Shown here one piece after another: positions 18,244 through 27,380 of a stretch of DNA of 64,000 bases (within the stretch, counting starts at the first letter, position 1; every line of letters begins with the position of its first letter). Location of the stretch: positions 62,001-126,000 of the forward strand of contig JAEZKQ010000010.1 of NCBI GenBank assembly GCA_023436115.1, given 5' to 3'. The stretch is from Bacillota bacterium. GTDB taxonomy: Bacteria > Bacillota > Clostridia > Christensenellales > SZUA-584. The position numbers were made by a program, and so were the translations under genes. Below the pieces are notes generated by a model, which saw nothing but the letters and a program-made list of their open reading frames with translations, did no database searches and was not told the DNA's origin.

Positions 18244-20407
18244 GAGCGTTCTCCTTCAGCGGATGGAGCTGGTATAGATTAAAGCTGGATTTCTCTTCGG
18301 CAAACAGTGGTGCTAAACTGATACCATTGGCGCGTATTGCACCGAAAATTCTCTGTATCTGCGTCAAATACGGCATGTAAATATAGTCCAAAATACGGCG
18401 GTCGAAGCTCAAACGCTCTAATTTCCATAGATCGAATGTTCTTTCATCGATCACATTGATACTGCCAAAGTGATAAGCTGTGAGTTTTTCGTTTCCGATG
18501 TAGACATCGCCGCCCGCCCGGCTGACACGTAGATCGTGGATATTGTTCATGACGATATTCCACGGCGCCGCCACAATGCCATATCTGTCGTTGACTTTGA
18601 TATTGACAAACTGATTGGGTATTTGCTGCAGGTATTTTTGATCGCCCCAGCGCGACGGGTCACTGTGGTCGTCATAGCACCATTCCGTGCACTTTTGTTT
18701 CCACCAACGCAGAATTTCTAATGAATCAGGTTCTTTACTGAACCCGATCATTCCGGCTTGATGCATGCCATGCTTGTGCTCTAGCTCGGCGGATCCCAGC
18801 TGGAGGTTGAGCATAGTGGCATAATTCGTCCACACATCGTATACCGCTTTGGGGTGTGAGAAGAAATAGATATCTGAGTCGCAGTAGAGCAGACGGTTCA
18901 CATTGTAATGAGTGAAGATGTATTCACAAAGCGCGGGTTTTAACGTCCAACAGTATTCCGCGGTTGACTTGGAATTTCGCGTCTGAAGAATCTCTGGCGT
19001 TTCTACTGACCGGATGGGAAGCAATGTCGTGTTTTTCAACTCAAACCGTGACAGCACAGTATAAGCTGTATCGTCAACGCAGCATATCCACAGGTGAAAG
19101 TCACTAAGGTAACGGCGAATCGAGCTGTAAAACGCAAGTGTCTTGACGACATAGGTACGGCTGGCGATGGTACAAAAGGCGTATTTTCCATCCCATTGAG
19201 ACAGTCTCAGATTTGCCTCAGTAAAAAGGTACGGCGTTTTGGCTGTATCAAAACTTTTTCCAAAGAACAGCTGCGATATGTTGGCTATTTGCGTTTTTAT
19301 CAAAACGATGGCCGCTTGAAGCGCTTTTAAATAGGGGATATAAATCGCATTAAGGACTATGGGCTGTATATCGATTTTGCCCAGCCGCCATAGGTCAAAA
19401 CGCGTTTCATCATAAATGTCAATACACGCAAAGTGGTAGGCCACCAGAGGATCACCGTCAATAGTCACTTGGCTTCCTTTTGCTGTGATCTTGTAGCCGT
19501 TGTTATAGATCGTATTCCAAGGCGCTGCGTTGATGCCGCGATGGGATGATATTTTGACTGAACCGAAAAGGGATGGTACGTCATCAAGGTATTTTTGATC
19601 TCCGAGACGGCCGTTGTCTTCGTAGTTAAAGCACCATTCCCGGCATTTATCGCGCCACCACCGAAGCATGGAAAGGCCATTGGCATCGTTTCTGACGCCC
19701 ATGATGCCCGCCTGATACGTACCGTATTTTTTTTCTACCCAGTCAACGTCCCGTTGCAGACAAAGGTAGATGGATGATGGACCCCAATCCGCGTATAAGT
19801 GGCCTGCATCACCCGCAAAGCTGACGTCACCGTCGCAATAAAGCACATGAGGCAGGCCTTGAACCTCCAGTAGATAAAGCATAAGATAACTTTTTAATGT
19901 CCAAGCAAACTCGTTTGCCGCCCGCTGCTTTTGCAGTGTAAAAAGCTCGCCGTAGTTTAGATCTTTTAACGTGACGGGTATACAGCGCGCCATCTTCAGG
20001 GATTTTAATGTGCGGTATGATTGTTCGTCCGTACAGCAAACATAAAGATAGAAATCACGTGCATACATTTTCAGAGAATGGTATTGAGCCACAACTTTGA
20101 ACAAGTATGAGGCATCCGTTACAGTACATAGATAGTAAAGTGCTTTTGGCGCACTCGTTGGCGCAATGGCTTGTGGATTTACCTGCATATGCATAAGAGT
20201 TTCTTGCGCGGTCTGTCTTTGCGTTACCGATATTTGGGTTGTCGGCTGTGTCTTCACTTCTTCAATCGACACAGGTGGTGTGTTTGCCGAAGTCGGCATA
20301 TCAGCCGCAGTTGGCGTGGGTATATATTGGGATAGATGTTCTTGCGTCTGAGCTGTCTCTTTTTTAAGGAATAACTCGAAGGGTGTCATTTTGATCAAGT
20401 TGTTCAT
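18215..20407 (-). CDS. Putative glycosyltransferase with two tandem GT-A-like domains
   Basis: The product of about 730 residues contains the same domain twice, at roughly residues 90-365 and 400-690. Both copies run through the same motifs. These are LYYLCTVTD / YAFCTIAS, a DxD-type motif VLYCDGDVSF / LLYCDSDIYF, YQAGIMGV / HQAGMIGF, RWWRDKCREWC / RWWKQKCTEWC, GDQKYL in both, a PWN motif (AAPWNTIYNN / AAPWNIVMNN), AYHF in both, and IYIPYLKALQ / IYMPYLTQIQ. A Thr/Pro/Gln-rich linker precedes the first copy. The DxD motifs suggest a metal-dependent nucleotide-sugar transferase of GT8-like type, probably adding the CDP-sugar or another residue to a surface glycan. ATG 20407 was chosen; an in-frame GTG lies at 20416. 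Confidence 0.75.
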   Translation of the reverse strand: MNNLIKMTPFELFLKKETAQTQEHLSQYIPTPTAADMPTSANTPPVSIEEVKTQPTTQISVTQRQTAQETLMHMQVNPQAIAPTSAPKALYYLCTVTDASYLFKVVAQYHSLKMYARDFYLYVCCTDEQSYRTLKSLKMARCIPVTLKDLNYGELFTLQKQRAANEFAWTLKSYLMLYLLEVQGLPHVLYCDGDVSFAGDAGHLYADWGPSSIYLCLQRDVDWVEKKYGTYQAGIMGVRNDANGLSMLRWWRDKCREWCFNYEDNGRLGDQKYLDDVPSLFGSVKISSHRGINAAPWNTIYNNGYKITAKGSQVTIDGDPLVAYHFACIDIYDETRFDLWRLGKIDIQPIVLNAIYIPYLKALQAAIVLIKTQIANISQLFFGKSFDTAKTPYLFTEANLRLSQWDGKYAFCTIASRTYVVKTLAFYSSIRRYLSDFHLWICCVDDTAYTVLSRFELKNTTLLPIRSVETPEILQTRNSKSTAEYCWTLKPALCEYIFTHYNVNRLLYCDSDIYFFSHPKAVYDVWTNYATMLNLQLGSAELEHKHGMHQAGMIGFSKEPDSLEILRWWKQKCTEWCYDDHSDPSRWGDQKYLQQIPNQFVNIKVNDRYGIVAAPWNIVMNNIHDLRVSRAGGDVYIGNEKLTAYHFGSINVIDERTFDLWKLERLSFDRRILDYIYMPYLTQIQRIFGAIRANGISLAPLFAEEKSSFNLYQLHPLKENAHGNSGSFVW

Positions 20408-20516
20408 CACAATCACCAGACTTTGCCTTTCTTAAAAATTATGTATGCGCCCGGTTCATGTGTATGTAGCGCGGCTTACCTTATCGGTTCAAATGAAGCC
20501 GCAACGGGTTTAATAG

Positions 20517-21281
20517 CTATTCGGTGCTGTTCGGGAAAAGCCGATGAAGGTTATGCTGTGCGGTTAGGAGGTCTTTATACGTATCAATACCGATCCAGTA
20601 ACCTTCATGCTTGTATACTGACAATTCATCAATGGCCGTCAGCTTTTTGAGGAGTGTGGATTCCAAAGATGCGCGCTTGTCGTCGCTCAAGTATTGGAAA
20701 ACCGACTTGTTAAAAACAAAGAAACCAGCGTTAACGATCAGGTTAAGCAAGGGCTTTTCCTTAAATGATGTGGCAACACCGTCTTTGACCGACAGTATGC
20801 CGTAATGGCTTCGGTAATCGACACCTGTGACTGTGGCTAATCTGTCCATTTGGGCATGGTATTTAAGCAGCTTGCTAATATTGATATCGCCTACACCGTC
20901 ACCGTAAGTGACGAGAAAAGTATCGCCAGTGATATACTTTTCAATCATTTTGATACGCGCAGCTGTCTGGGTCTCCACCCCGGTATCCACAAATGTAATA
21001 TTCCAGTTGTGCTCGAACTCATTTAAAAACTCAATCTGGTTATTGCCAAGCGAGAGCTTGTAGTCCATGTTATTGATATAAAAATTATTGAAGTAATCTC
21101 TGATTTCTTGACCTTTATACCCGAGGGGCAATATAAAATCGCGTACGCCATATTGACTGAACAGGTTCATAATATGCCAGATAATCGGTTTGCCATTCAA
21201 ATCCGATAAGGATTTAGGCACATTACCGGCGCCCTTGTTCATTCGTATTCCTTTTCCACCGCAGAGTATGACCGCTTCCAT
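20517..21281 (-). CDS. rfbF: Glucose-1-phosphate cytidylyltransferase-like sugar nucleotidyltransferase
   Basis: The 254-residue protein begins MEAVILCGGKGIRMNKGAG, the nucleotide-binding signature of sugar-phosphate nucleotidyltransferases. It has PKSLSDLNGKPIIWHIM and FLVTYGDGVGDINISKLL, as in glucose-1-phosphate cytidylyltransferases. The typical ETQTAARIKMIEKYI segment is also present. It would make CDP-glucose for RfbG. It is the first gene of the cluster; GGAGG lies 10 bases before the ATG. The next gene starts 110 bases downstream, a small gap for one operon. Confidence 0.88.
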   Translation of the reverse strand: MEAVILCGGKGIRMNKGAGNVPKSLSDLNGKPIIWHIMNLFSQYGVRDFILPLGYKGQEIRDYFNNFYINNMDYKLSLGNNQIEFLNEFEHNWNITFVDTGVETQTAARIKMIEKYITGDTFLVTYGDGVGDINISKLLKYHAQMDRLATVTGVDYRSHYGILSVKDGVATSFKEKPLLNLIVNAGFFVFNKSVFQYLSDDKRASLESTLLKKLTAIDELSVYKHEGYWIGIDTYKDLLTAQHNLHRLFPNSTE

Positions 21282-21610
21282 GTTTTCATGTCCTCCTATC
21301 CGTTAAGCCAAAGGTATCGGTGCTTACATAATTCCACTGCGAACGAGTTCTTTATTATCATATGCTGTATACGTGAGGCGGGTGATATATATTAAAATAC
21401 ATATATAAATGCTTTTCCTATGGCGCTGATGGCGCTTAATGACGCTGCCCAACATCTTATCCATTTTATAAAACGCTGCTTATATACCGCACGGTGTGAG
21501 CAATCCAAGTGACCGATGGCACTGTAAAGCTGGCGGCAGGGGTCAATGTCCTTATTCCAAATGTGGTTTAGAATTGCCCGAAAAAAGAGCAAGAAGCAGG
21601 CGCTATTATC
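21282..21610. other. Gene-free stretch between rfbF and feoA
   Basis: About 330 bases with no convincing gene. A 66-codon minus-strand frame (21392-21592) has cysteine/tryptophan-rich content, no ribosome binding site and no family I recognise. It may be a remnant of another surface-glycan gene. I could not place the rfbF promoter. Confidence 0.4.
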
Positions 21611-21662
21611 TTGACAATGAATGTTAGCCGTGATAAACTCTTAACTGTTAGATGAGACTAAC
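21611..21662 (+). promoter_or_regulatory. feoAB promoter with GTTAG-N6-CTAAC operator-like repeat
   Basis: TTGACA (21611-21616), 17-base spacer, TAAACT (21634-21639). The inverted repeat GTTAG-ATGAGA-CTAAC sits at 21647-21662, about the transcription start. A degenerate copy (GTTAG-N6-TAAAC, 21623-21638) covers the spacer and most of the -10 box. A third, better copy lies between feoA and feoB. This would suit control by an iron-sensing repressor, but which protein binds is unknown. Confidence 0.65.
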
Positions 21663-21714
21663 AATTTTGCTGAATTATATTTTTGATATTGATATGATAC
21701 GTTTTTAGGAGGCT

Positions 21715-21936
21715 ATGATGACACTCAATCAAGTGCCTTGCGGACAGACTGTCAAGGTTATTAAGCTCGAGGGAGAGGGCGCCCTCAAACGCAGAATAAT
21801 GGATATGGGCATTACGAAAGGAACTCAAATTGAGGTCAGAAAAGTGGCGCCTCTTGGAGACCCGATCGAGATCACTGTCAGAGGATATGAACTCTCGGTG
21901 AGAAAGGCCGATGCTGCCAATATCATCGTGGAATAA
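21715..21936 (+). CDS. feoA: Ferrous iron transport accessory protein FeoA
   Basis: The 73-residue SH3-like protein begins with the family pattern MTLNQVPCGQTVKVIKLEGEG and has KRRIMDMGITKGTQIEVRK followed by DPIEITVRGYELSVRKADA. FeoA helps FeoB import Fe2+. AGGAGG lies directly before the ATG; a second in-frame ATG follows immediately. Confidence 0.95.
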   Translation: MMTLNQVPCGQTVKVIKLEGEGALKRRIMDMGITKGTQIEVRKVAPLGDPIEITVRGYELSVRKADAANIIVE

Positions 21937-21954
21937 TATTTTTTTACGTTCATG

Positions 21955-21970
21955 GTTAGCGAGTGCTAAC
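21955..21970 (+). promoter_or_regulatory. Inverted repeat between feoA and feoB
   Basis: GTTAGC-GAGT-GCTAAC, a 6-bp perfect inverted repeat. It fits the same GTTAG-N6-CTAAC pattern as the site at the feoA promoter, and lies 20 bases before the feoB start. It may be a second operator or an mRNA hairpin. Confidence 0.6.
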
Positions 21971-21990
21971 ATTTGGAAGGGGGAATACCT

Positions 21991-24177
21991 ATGTCACTAA
22001 AAATCGCACTTGTCGGCAACCCCAACAGCGGCAAGACGACGCTTTTCAACGCACTGACCGGCAGCACACAATATGTGGGTAACTGGCCGGGCGTTACTGT
22101 GGAAAAGAAAGAAGGCTGGCTGAGGAATAATAAAAAAGATGTCATTATCGTCGATTTGCCGGGTATTTATTCGCTGTCACCGTATACATTGGAAGAGGTG
22201 ATTGCGCGGGACTTTATTATCAACGAAAAACCCGATGTGATTATCAATATCGTGGATGCGTCGAATTTGGAGCGCAACATGTATCTGACCACTCAGGTGA
22301 TCGAGCTGGGTGTGCCCACAGTTATCGCGCTGAATATGATGGACGTTGTGAAAAGGCGCGGCGATGAAATTGATATCGCCGCGATGCAGAAGCTGCTGGG
22401 ATGCCCTGTTGTGGCGATTGCAGCCGTTAAGAGCCAAGGCATAGACGCGCTTGTATCCAAAGCGATATCTCTGGCGGCAGACAGCAAGCCCCGGCCGCAG
22501 ATTTTCTCAAAGGATGTGGAAAAAGCGCTTGCGGATATTATCAATGAAGTCAAGCAGGTAAAGGAACTCACGACTTATGAGCCGCGCTGGCTGGCGGTGA
22601 AGCTTTTTGAGCGCGACGAGGATTTGCTTAAGAAAATAACACTCAGCGAAGCATTAAAAAGCCGTATTGAAGCCATCACACAGGCCATAGAAGCACAGCA
22701 GGACGATGATGCGGAAAGCATTATTACCAACGAGCGGTACGAATGTGTGACAGCGTTGCTATCCGGGGCGTACAAAAAGAAGTCCCGACCCAAGCTGACC
22801 ACCTCGGACAAAATTGATAAGGTGATCACCAACCGCTTTCTCGCGCTGCCGATATTCTTCCTCATCATGTGGGGTGTTTACTTCATATCTATACAGACAG
22901 TGGGAGACTGGACGATCGGCTGGGTGGAACAATTGATCGCGTGGTTAACGAGCGGCGCGGAATCCCTGCTGACAGGCTGGGGCGCATCCGACTGGGTATT
23001 AAGCCTTGTCATCGACGGTATATTCGGCGGAGTGGGCTCGGTTCTTGTGTTCGTGCCGCAGCTCATGATACTCTATTTCTTCATTTCCATACTCGAGGAC
23101 TGCGGCTATATGGCGCGTGTGGCGTTCATTATGGATAGGATATTCCGGCGGTTCGGTCTTTCGGGCAAGTCTTTCATACCGATGCTGATCGGCACAGGCT
23201 GTTCGGTGCCTGCTATTATGGCTTCCAGAACCATCGAGAATGAAAATGACAGAAAAATGACCGTGATGCTGACCCCGTTCATTCCCTGCGGAGCCAAGCT
23301 TCCCGTGTTTGCGATGTTCGTGGCACTGGTGTTCAGGGATGCGTCATGGGTGGGGCCCTCAATGTATCTCGTGGGTATTATCATGGTTATTATATCCGGC
23401 CTTATACTGAAAAGAACGAAACTGTTTGCGGGCAAGCCTGCGCCGTTCGTGATGGAACTGCCGACGTATAAGATGCCGCGTCCCAAGGGTGTGCTGATAC
23501 ACATGTGGGAAAAGGGCAAAGCATTCGTTATCAAAGCGGGTACGGTCATATTCGTGGCATGCGCGGCAGTATGGTTCCTGCAGTCGTTCAGCTTCTCGTT
23601 TGAATATCTTTCGCCCGAGCAGGTTGACCAGAGTATACTTGCGGGTATCGGTCGTGTATTAGCGCCTATATTTGCGCCGCTTGGATTTGGCAACTGGATG
23701 TCCGCGGTGGCATCGCTGACGGGGCTTGTGGCAAAAGAGGTGGTCGTATCCACCTTCGCGCTGGTAGGTGCCAATACGATGCTGACGTTCACAGCTGTGA
23801 CAGCCTATGCCTTCATGATATTCACACTGCTTGCGGCACCCTGTTTTGCGGCCATCGGCGCGATCAGACGCGAAATGGGCGGCTGGAAATGGACGTTTAT
23901 TGCCATCGGCTATCAGACCGGACTTGCCTATGTGATGGCGCTGCTTGTGAATTTAGTGGGCGGATTGATTTTCCCCGGCGCTCAGGCTTTCCAGCTCAGC
24001 GGCGATATTGAGGCGGCCGGAGAGGGTGCGATATCCGGTATAGCCCTATTGGAAAACCCGATGGTGTATATACTGGGTGTCATATTGCTGGCTGTTATCG
24101 CTGTGGGTATCATATCCCTGTTTAAAAGGGGAAAAGGCAGGATGATATCCGGCAATGAAGCCAAAATACAGAGGTGA
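21991..24177 (+). CDS. feoB: Ferrous iron transporter FeoB
   Basis: The 728-residue protein combines a cytosolic G domain with a polytopic membrane part. The G domain has G1 GNPNSGKTTLFNALTG at residue 10, G3 DLPGIYSLSP near 55, and G4 NMMD near 115. The membrane part contains the gate motifs IGTGCSVPAIMASRTIEN and PFIPCGAKLPVFA, each with the conserved cysteine. It takes up Fe2+ across the cytoplasmic membrane. The start at 21991 follows AAGGGGG by 7 bases; an in-frame upstream TTG was rejected. Confidence 0.97.
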   Translation: MSLKIALVGNPNSGKTTLFNALTGSTQYVGNWPGVTVEKKEGWLRNNKKDVIIVDLPGIYSLSPYTLEEVIARDFIINEKPDVIINIVDASNLERNMYLTTQVIELGVPTVIALNMMDVVKRRGDEIDIAAMQKLLGCPVVAIAAVKSQGIDALVSKAISLAADSKPRPQIFSKDVEKALADIINEVKQVKELTTYEPRWLAVKLFERDEDLLKKITLSEALKSRIEAITQAIEAQQDDDAESIITNERYECVTALLSGAYKKKSRPKLTTSDKIDKVITNRFLALPIFFLIMWGVYFISIQTVGDWTIGWVEQLIAWLTSGAESLLTGWGASDWVLSLVIDGIFGGVGSVLVFVPQLMILYFFISILEDCGYMARVAFIMDRIFRRFGLSGKSFIPMLIGTGCSVPAIMASRTIENENDRKMTVMLTPFIPCGAKLPVFAMFVALVFRDASWVGPSMYLVGIIMVIISGLILKRTKLFAGKPAPFVMELPTYKMPRPKGVLIHMWEKGKAFVIKAGTVIFVACAAVWFLQSFSFSFEYLSPEQVDQSILAGIGRVLAPIFAPLGFGNWMSAVASLTGLVAKEVVVSTFALVGANTMLTFTAVTAYAFMIFTLLAAPCFAAIGAIRREMGGWKWTFIAIGYQTGLAYVMALLVNLVGGLIFPGAQAFQLSGDIEAAGEGAISGIALLENPMVYILGVILLAVIAVGIISLFKRGKGRMISGNEAKIQR

Positions 24178-24182
24178 ATCAA

Positions 24183-24359
24183 ATGATCGATTATATAATA
24201 GCTGGTATCGTGGCGGCGTTGCTCGCGCTGGTGATTGTGCGCATGGTCAAAAGAAAAAAGGCCGGCGGGGGATGTGCAGGCTGCAGCGGATGCGCCGCGT
24301 CCCACACCGCTTCGCAGCAAGACTGCGGCGGGTGTGCCCATCACGCTCAAAACCAATAG
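24183..24359 (+). CDS. FeoB-associated Cys-rich membrane protein
   Basis: This 58-residue peptide has one N-terminal membrane helix (YIIAGIVAALLALVIVRM), a basic stop-transfer KRKK, and a cysteine/histidine tail (CAGCSGCAAS...CGGCAHH). It matches the small FeoB-associated Cys-rich family found behind feoB in many Firmicutes. The role is not established but binding Fe2+ at the membrane exit is plausible. The ATG follows GAGGTG by 7 bases and lies 5 bases after the feoB stop. Confidence 0.85.
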   Translation: MIDYIIAGIVAALLALVIVRMVKRKKAGGGCAGCSGCAASHTASQQDCGGCAHHAQNQ

Positions 24360-24366
24360 CAGAAAT

Positions 24367-24396
24367 AAACTCCGTCAAATATTGGCGGAGTTTTTC
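24367..24396 (+). terminator. Terminator of the feo operon
   Basis: Stem AAACTCCG / CGGAGTTT, then a T-run. Confidence 0.85.
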
Positions 24397-24417
24397 ATAT
24401 GAAAAAATGAAGAAGGA

Positions 24418-25095
24418 TTATGTCACGGCCTTTCGGCATTGCGGCCGCTGGACTTCTTTGTTGTACGGGAGAAGAAACTCAGGTATACCGCTGGCATACG
24501 GGGCTATCTGATATTGTTGATAGTAAACCACAAGCCCCTCTGGCCGCAAAAAAAAGTTGTTGGCGTTAAAATAGCGTGCGGTGCTGATCTCATAATCTTC
24601 AAAAAACATACCGTCGCCGCTTTGCATCTGCTGTGTAATTTGAGCATTGACGTTGGAAATGGCATAGGCTTTATACATCGCATATGCCGGAAAAAAGCGC
24701 GCCATGGTGACGCGGCGGCCGCTGGGCAGGTCCCATGTGTCGGATGTGCGTGTGGTGTTGCCATGAGCGCCGCCGGTAAACTGATAGGCATCAAAATATA
24801 GGCTCAAGGCGCAGTCTTGATTGAAGGTAAGCGTCGAGCCAAGGTAAGCCTCAAAGGTGCGGAAAGGATAGCCGTTCTCCTGCGCGTTATCGAACTCCCG
24901 AATGGCCTGATAATAAAGGCTGTGCCGCAAACGCTGCCGAAAAAGCTCGGTCTTTCCGCGGTAATAGCGGTTGATATTTGCGGCGGCTGTGCTGAAAACG
25001 CTTGATGCAACCTCGGGGTATTGTATGGTGTATTGTAAAACACGCTGTTTCTTATAGAACATTTCTTCCTTGATTTCGTGAATATTGGCCCGCAT
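24418..25095 (-). CDS. RsiV-like DUF3298/DUF4163 protein without a membrane anchor
   Basis: The 225-residue protein shows the RsiV-type extracytoplasmic fold. It has QYPEVASSVFSTAAANINRYY at the start of the DUF4163-like part, then DAYQFTGGAHGNTTRTSDTWDL, and ends with YYQQYQIAPYASGIPEFLLPY, the conserved end of DUF3298. RsiV is an anti-sigma factor that senses lysozyme. This protein has neither the cytosolic sigma-binding segment nor a membrane helix, and no sigma factor gene is adjacent, so its role differs or is unknown. An internal ATG (codon 12) with GGAAGA upstream is an alternative start. Confidence 0.75.
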   Translation of the reverse strand: MRANIHEIKEEMFYKKQRVLQYTIQYPEVASSVFSTAAANINRYYRGKTELFRQRLRHSLYYQAIREFDNAQENGYPFRTFEAYLGSTLTFNQDCALSLYFDAYQFTGGAHGNTTRTSDTWDLPSGRRVTMARFFPAYAMYKAYAISNVNAQITQQMQSGDGMFFEDYEISTARYFNANNFFLRPEGLVVYYQQYQIAPYASGIPEFLLPYNKEVQRPQCRKAVT

Positions 25096-25259
25096 AACTC
25101 TTTTGCATCCTCCTTCTCTTAGAAAACTTATTCCATGAGTGGTATTTTCATGACAAAATGAGAATGGAAAGAAACAAAAGCATAGCCTTTACAAAACGCG
25201 AAAAACGATGTAATTTATAGAATATACCATTTGTAATAATCCCAAAGGAGATACAATAG

Positions 25260-26303
25260 ATGAAAAAAGAAGTTTTCGGCGTTTGCAAAGACGGGCGTAC
25301 GGCTAACCTTTACACACTAACAAACAAAAACGGCCTTTCTGCAACAATCAGCGATTTCGGCGGCGTGATTGTGTCTTTATTTGTGCCGGATAGAAACGGC
25401 AAAATGACCGATGTGGTATTGGGGTTTGACACACTCGCCGAATATGAAGCCACCGGCCCATACTTAGGCGCGGCGATCGGCCGCTGCGGCAACCGAATCG
25501 TGGGCGGCACCTTCGCGCTGGACGGTGTGCGCTACCAGCTGGACTGCAACAACGGTGTGAACCATCTTCACGGCGGCATTGTTGGCTTTGACAAAAAGCT
25601 TTGGCAGGCAGTACAGACCTCAGAAAATAGCCTGACACTGACGCTTTTCAGCCCGGACGGCGACCAGGGATATCCGGGAAACCTGATTGCCTGCGTGACC
25701 TATACACTTACAGATGACAACGCGCTGCGCATACAGTACCGCGGCATGAGTGATAAAAAGACGCTTTTCAACATGACAAACCATTCGTATTTCAACCTGG
25801 CGGGGCAGGACAGCGACTCGATACTAGACCACGAGCTTGCTATCAACGCGGATAGAATAGCGACGATCGATGAAAACGTGAGCGCGACGGGTGAGATGAT
25901 CGACGTGACAGGCACGCCGTTTGATTTCCGCAAGCCTAAGAAGATCGGCAAAGATATTGGTGCCGACCATGACCAAATGAAATATGTGGGCGGCTTTGAC
26001 CATCACTTTGACCTTAACAAAACGGACAGCCCCGCCGCTCAGGCATATTGTGCGGAAACGGGCATCGCGATGACGATGACGACCACCTGCCCGGGCGTTC
26101 AGCTTTATTCGGGCAACTTCCTGGAGGAAGGCCTGCCCCTAAAGGGCGGACGCAAGGCTTTAAAGCGTCGCGCTTTCTGTCTGGAAACACAGTTTGCGCC
26201 CGATGCCGTGAACAGGCCGCAGTTTGACAGCCCCATCATTGAAGCGGGGCAGGTCGGCGAATATGAAACAAGCTATGTGTTTTCTGTCGGCGAACCGTGG
26301 TAA
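25260..26303 (+). CDS. galM: Aldose 1-epimerase (galactose mutarotase)
   Basis: The 347-residue protein interconverts alpha and beta anomers of hexoses. It has GAAIGRCGNRIVGGTF near residue 65, NHLHGG near residue 96, the catalytic-histidine block NMTNHSYFNLAG near residue 170, and the glutamate region CLETQFAPDAVN near residue 307. AAGGAG lies 9 bases before the ATG. It stands alone with its own terminator; no galactose operon neighbours are present. Confidence 0.95.
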   Translation: MKKEVFGVCKDGRTANLYTLTNKNGLSATISDFGGVIVSLFVPDRNGKMTDVVLGFDTLAEYEATGPYLGAAIGRCGNRIVGGTFALDGVRYQLDCNNGVNHLHGGIVGFDKKLWQAVQTSENSLTLTLFSPDGDQGYPGNLIACVTYTLTDDNALRIQYRGMSDKKTLFNMTNHSYFNLAGQDSDSILDHELAINADRIATIDENVSATGEMIDVTGTPFDFRKPKKIGKDIGADHDQMKYVGGFDHHFDLNKTDSPAAQAYCAETGIAMTMTTTCPGVQLYSGNFLEEGLPLKGGRKALKRRAFCLETQFAPDAVNRPQFDSPIIEAGQVGEYETSYVFSVGEPW

Positions 26304-26354
26304 GCACAATAATTCTGAAAACATAATTCCCAGTAGTTAGCCCCCCTAATAATA

Positions 26355-26393
26355 AACGCTCCCGCAAGGTTCATGTTTTCGGGAGCGTTTTAA
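26355..26393 (+). terminator. Terminator after galM
   Basis: An 11-bp perfect stem AAACGCTCCCG / CGGGAGCGTTT with a short T-run. Confidence 0.85.
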
Positions 26394-26564
26394 ATTGTCC
26401 GAAGATGTTTAAGATGAGGCAATTTTTTCACTATCGGTTAAGGTTGATACATAAAAATCAAGTGGAATCTTTTCTATATTCTTAAGCTGCGTTTGAAGCC
26501 GACTTTCATATTTAGCGGGGAAACAGGTCATATTAAAAGCATCAAGATCATGGAGGCAAAAGCC

Positions 26565-27380
26565 ATGCACGCGATGTTTAAAGGCACCATCAGCTTTGGG
26601 CTGGTGAGTATACCCATTAAAATGTTTGCAGCGACGGAGGAAAAGGATATCCGATTCCGTTCTATCCACAAAAAGTGCCATACGCCCATTAAATATAAAA
26701 AAGTATGCCCGCTGTGCGGTGAGGAGGTCGGGCCGGACGATATCGTGAAAGGCTTCGAATATGAGCCGGGAAAATTCGTAATCGTTTCGGATCAAGATAT
26801 CGAATCGGCTAAAGCCGAAGTGCAGGCGCGTTCCATCGAGATCGTGGACTTTGTCGCCCTCACCGAGATAGACCCTATCTATTTTGACAAGACCTATTAC
26901 TTAGCGCCCCAGCCCGAAATGGGGGATAAAGCCTACACGCTGCTGCGCGAAGCGATGAACCGGTCGGGCCGTATCGCAGTGGCGAAGGTTACAATGAGGG
27001 ATAAGCAAACGCTGTGCGTTCTGCGCGTGTACGGCGATGCGCTCGTCATGGAAACCATATTCTATCCCGATGAGATACGTCCAGTGAGTGAGGTGCCCTC
27101 GCTGCCGCACGAGGTGAAGGTGGACGCCAAGGAAATGGATATTGCCGAAAAGCTCATCGGCAACTTAACGGCGGCATTTGACCCGTCCAAATATACGGAT
27201 GAATACCGCGAGTCGCTGCGGCGCATTATCGAGGATAAGATTGCGGGCAAGCAGGTGGTATCGCAGCCCAACGCGCCCGAAACCAACGTGATTGATCTGA
27301 TGGAGGCGCTTAAAAAGAGCGTGGAGCAGACGGAAAAGAAGATGAAGAAAACAAGCACCCCGAAACGCAAAGCCAACTAA
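26565..27380 (+). CDS. ku: Ku protein for non-homologous end joining
   Basis: The 271-residue bacterial Ku begins MFKGTISFGLVSIPIKMFAAT and has the short KYKKVCPLCGEEV insert near residue 46. The core includes IDPIYFDKTYYLAP, and the protein ends with a lysine-rich tail. Ku homodimers encircle broken DNA ends and recruit LigD. The ATG at 26565 follows GGAGG by 8 bases; a second ATG lies three codons on, directly before FKGTISFG. It is first of a three-gene end-joining operon with the ligase and polymerase modules as separate proteins. Confidence 0.95.
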   Translation: MHAMFKGTISFGLVSIPIKMFAATEEKDIRFRSIHKKCHTPIKYKKVCPLCGEEVGPDDIVKGFEYEPGKFVIVSDQDIESAKAEVQARSIEIVDFVALTEIDPIYFDKTYYLAPQPEMGDKAYTLLREAMNRSGRIAVAKVTMRDKQTLCVLRVYGDALVMETIFYPDEIRPVSEVPSLPHEVKVDAKEMDIAEKLIGNLTAAFDPSKYTDEYRESLRRIIEDKIAGKQVVSQPNAPETNVIDLMEALKKSVEQTEKKMKKTSTPKRKAN

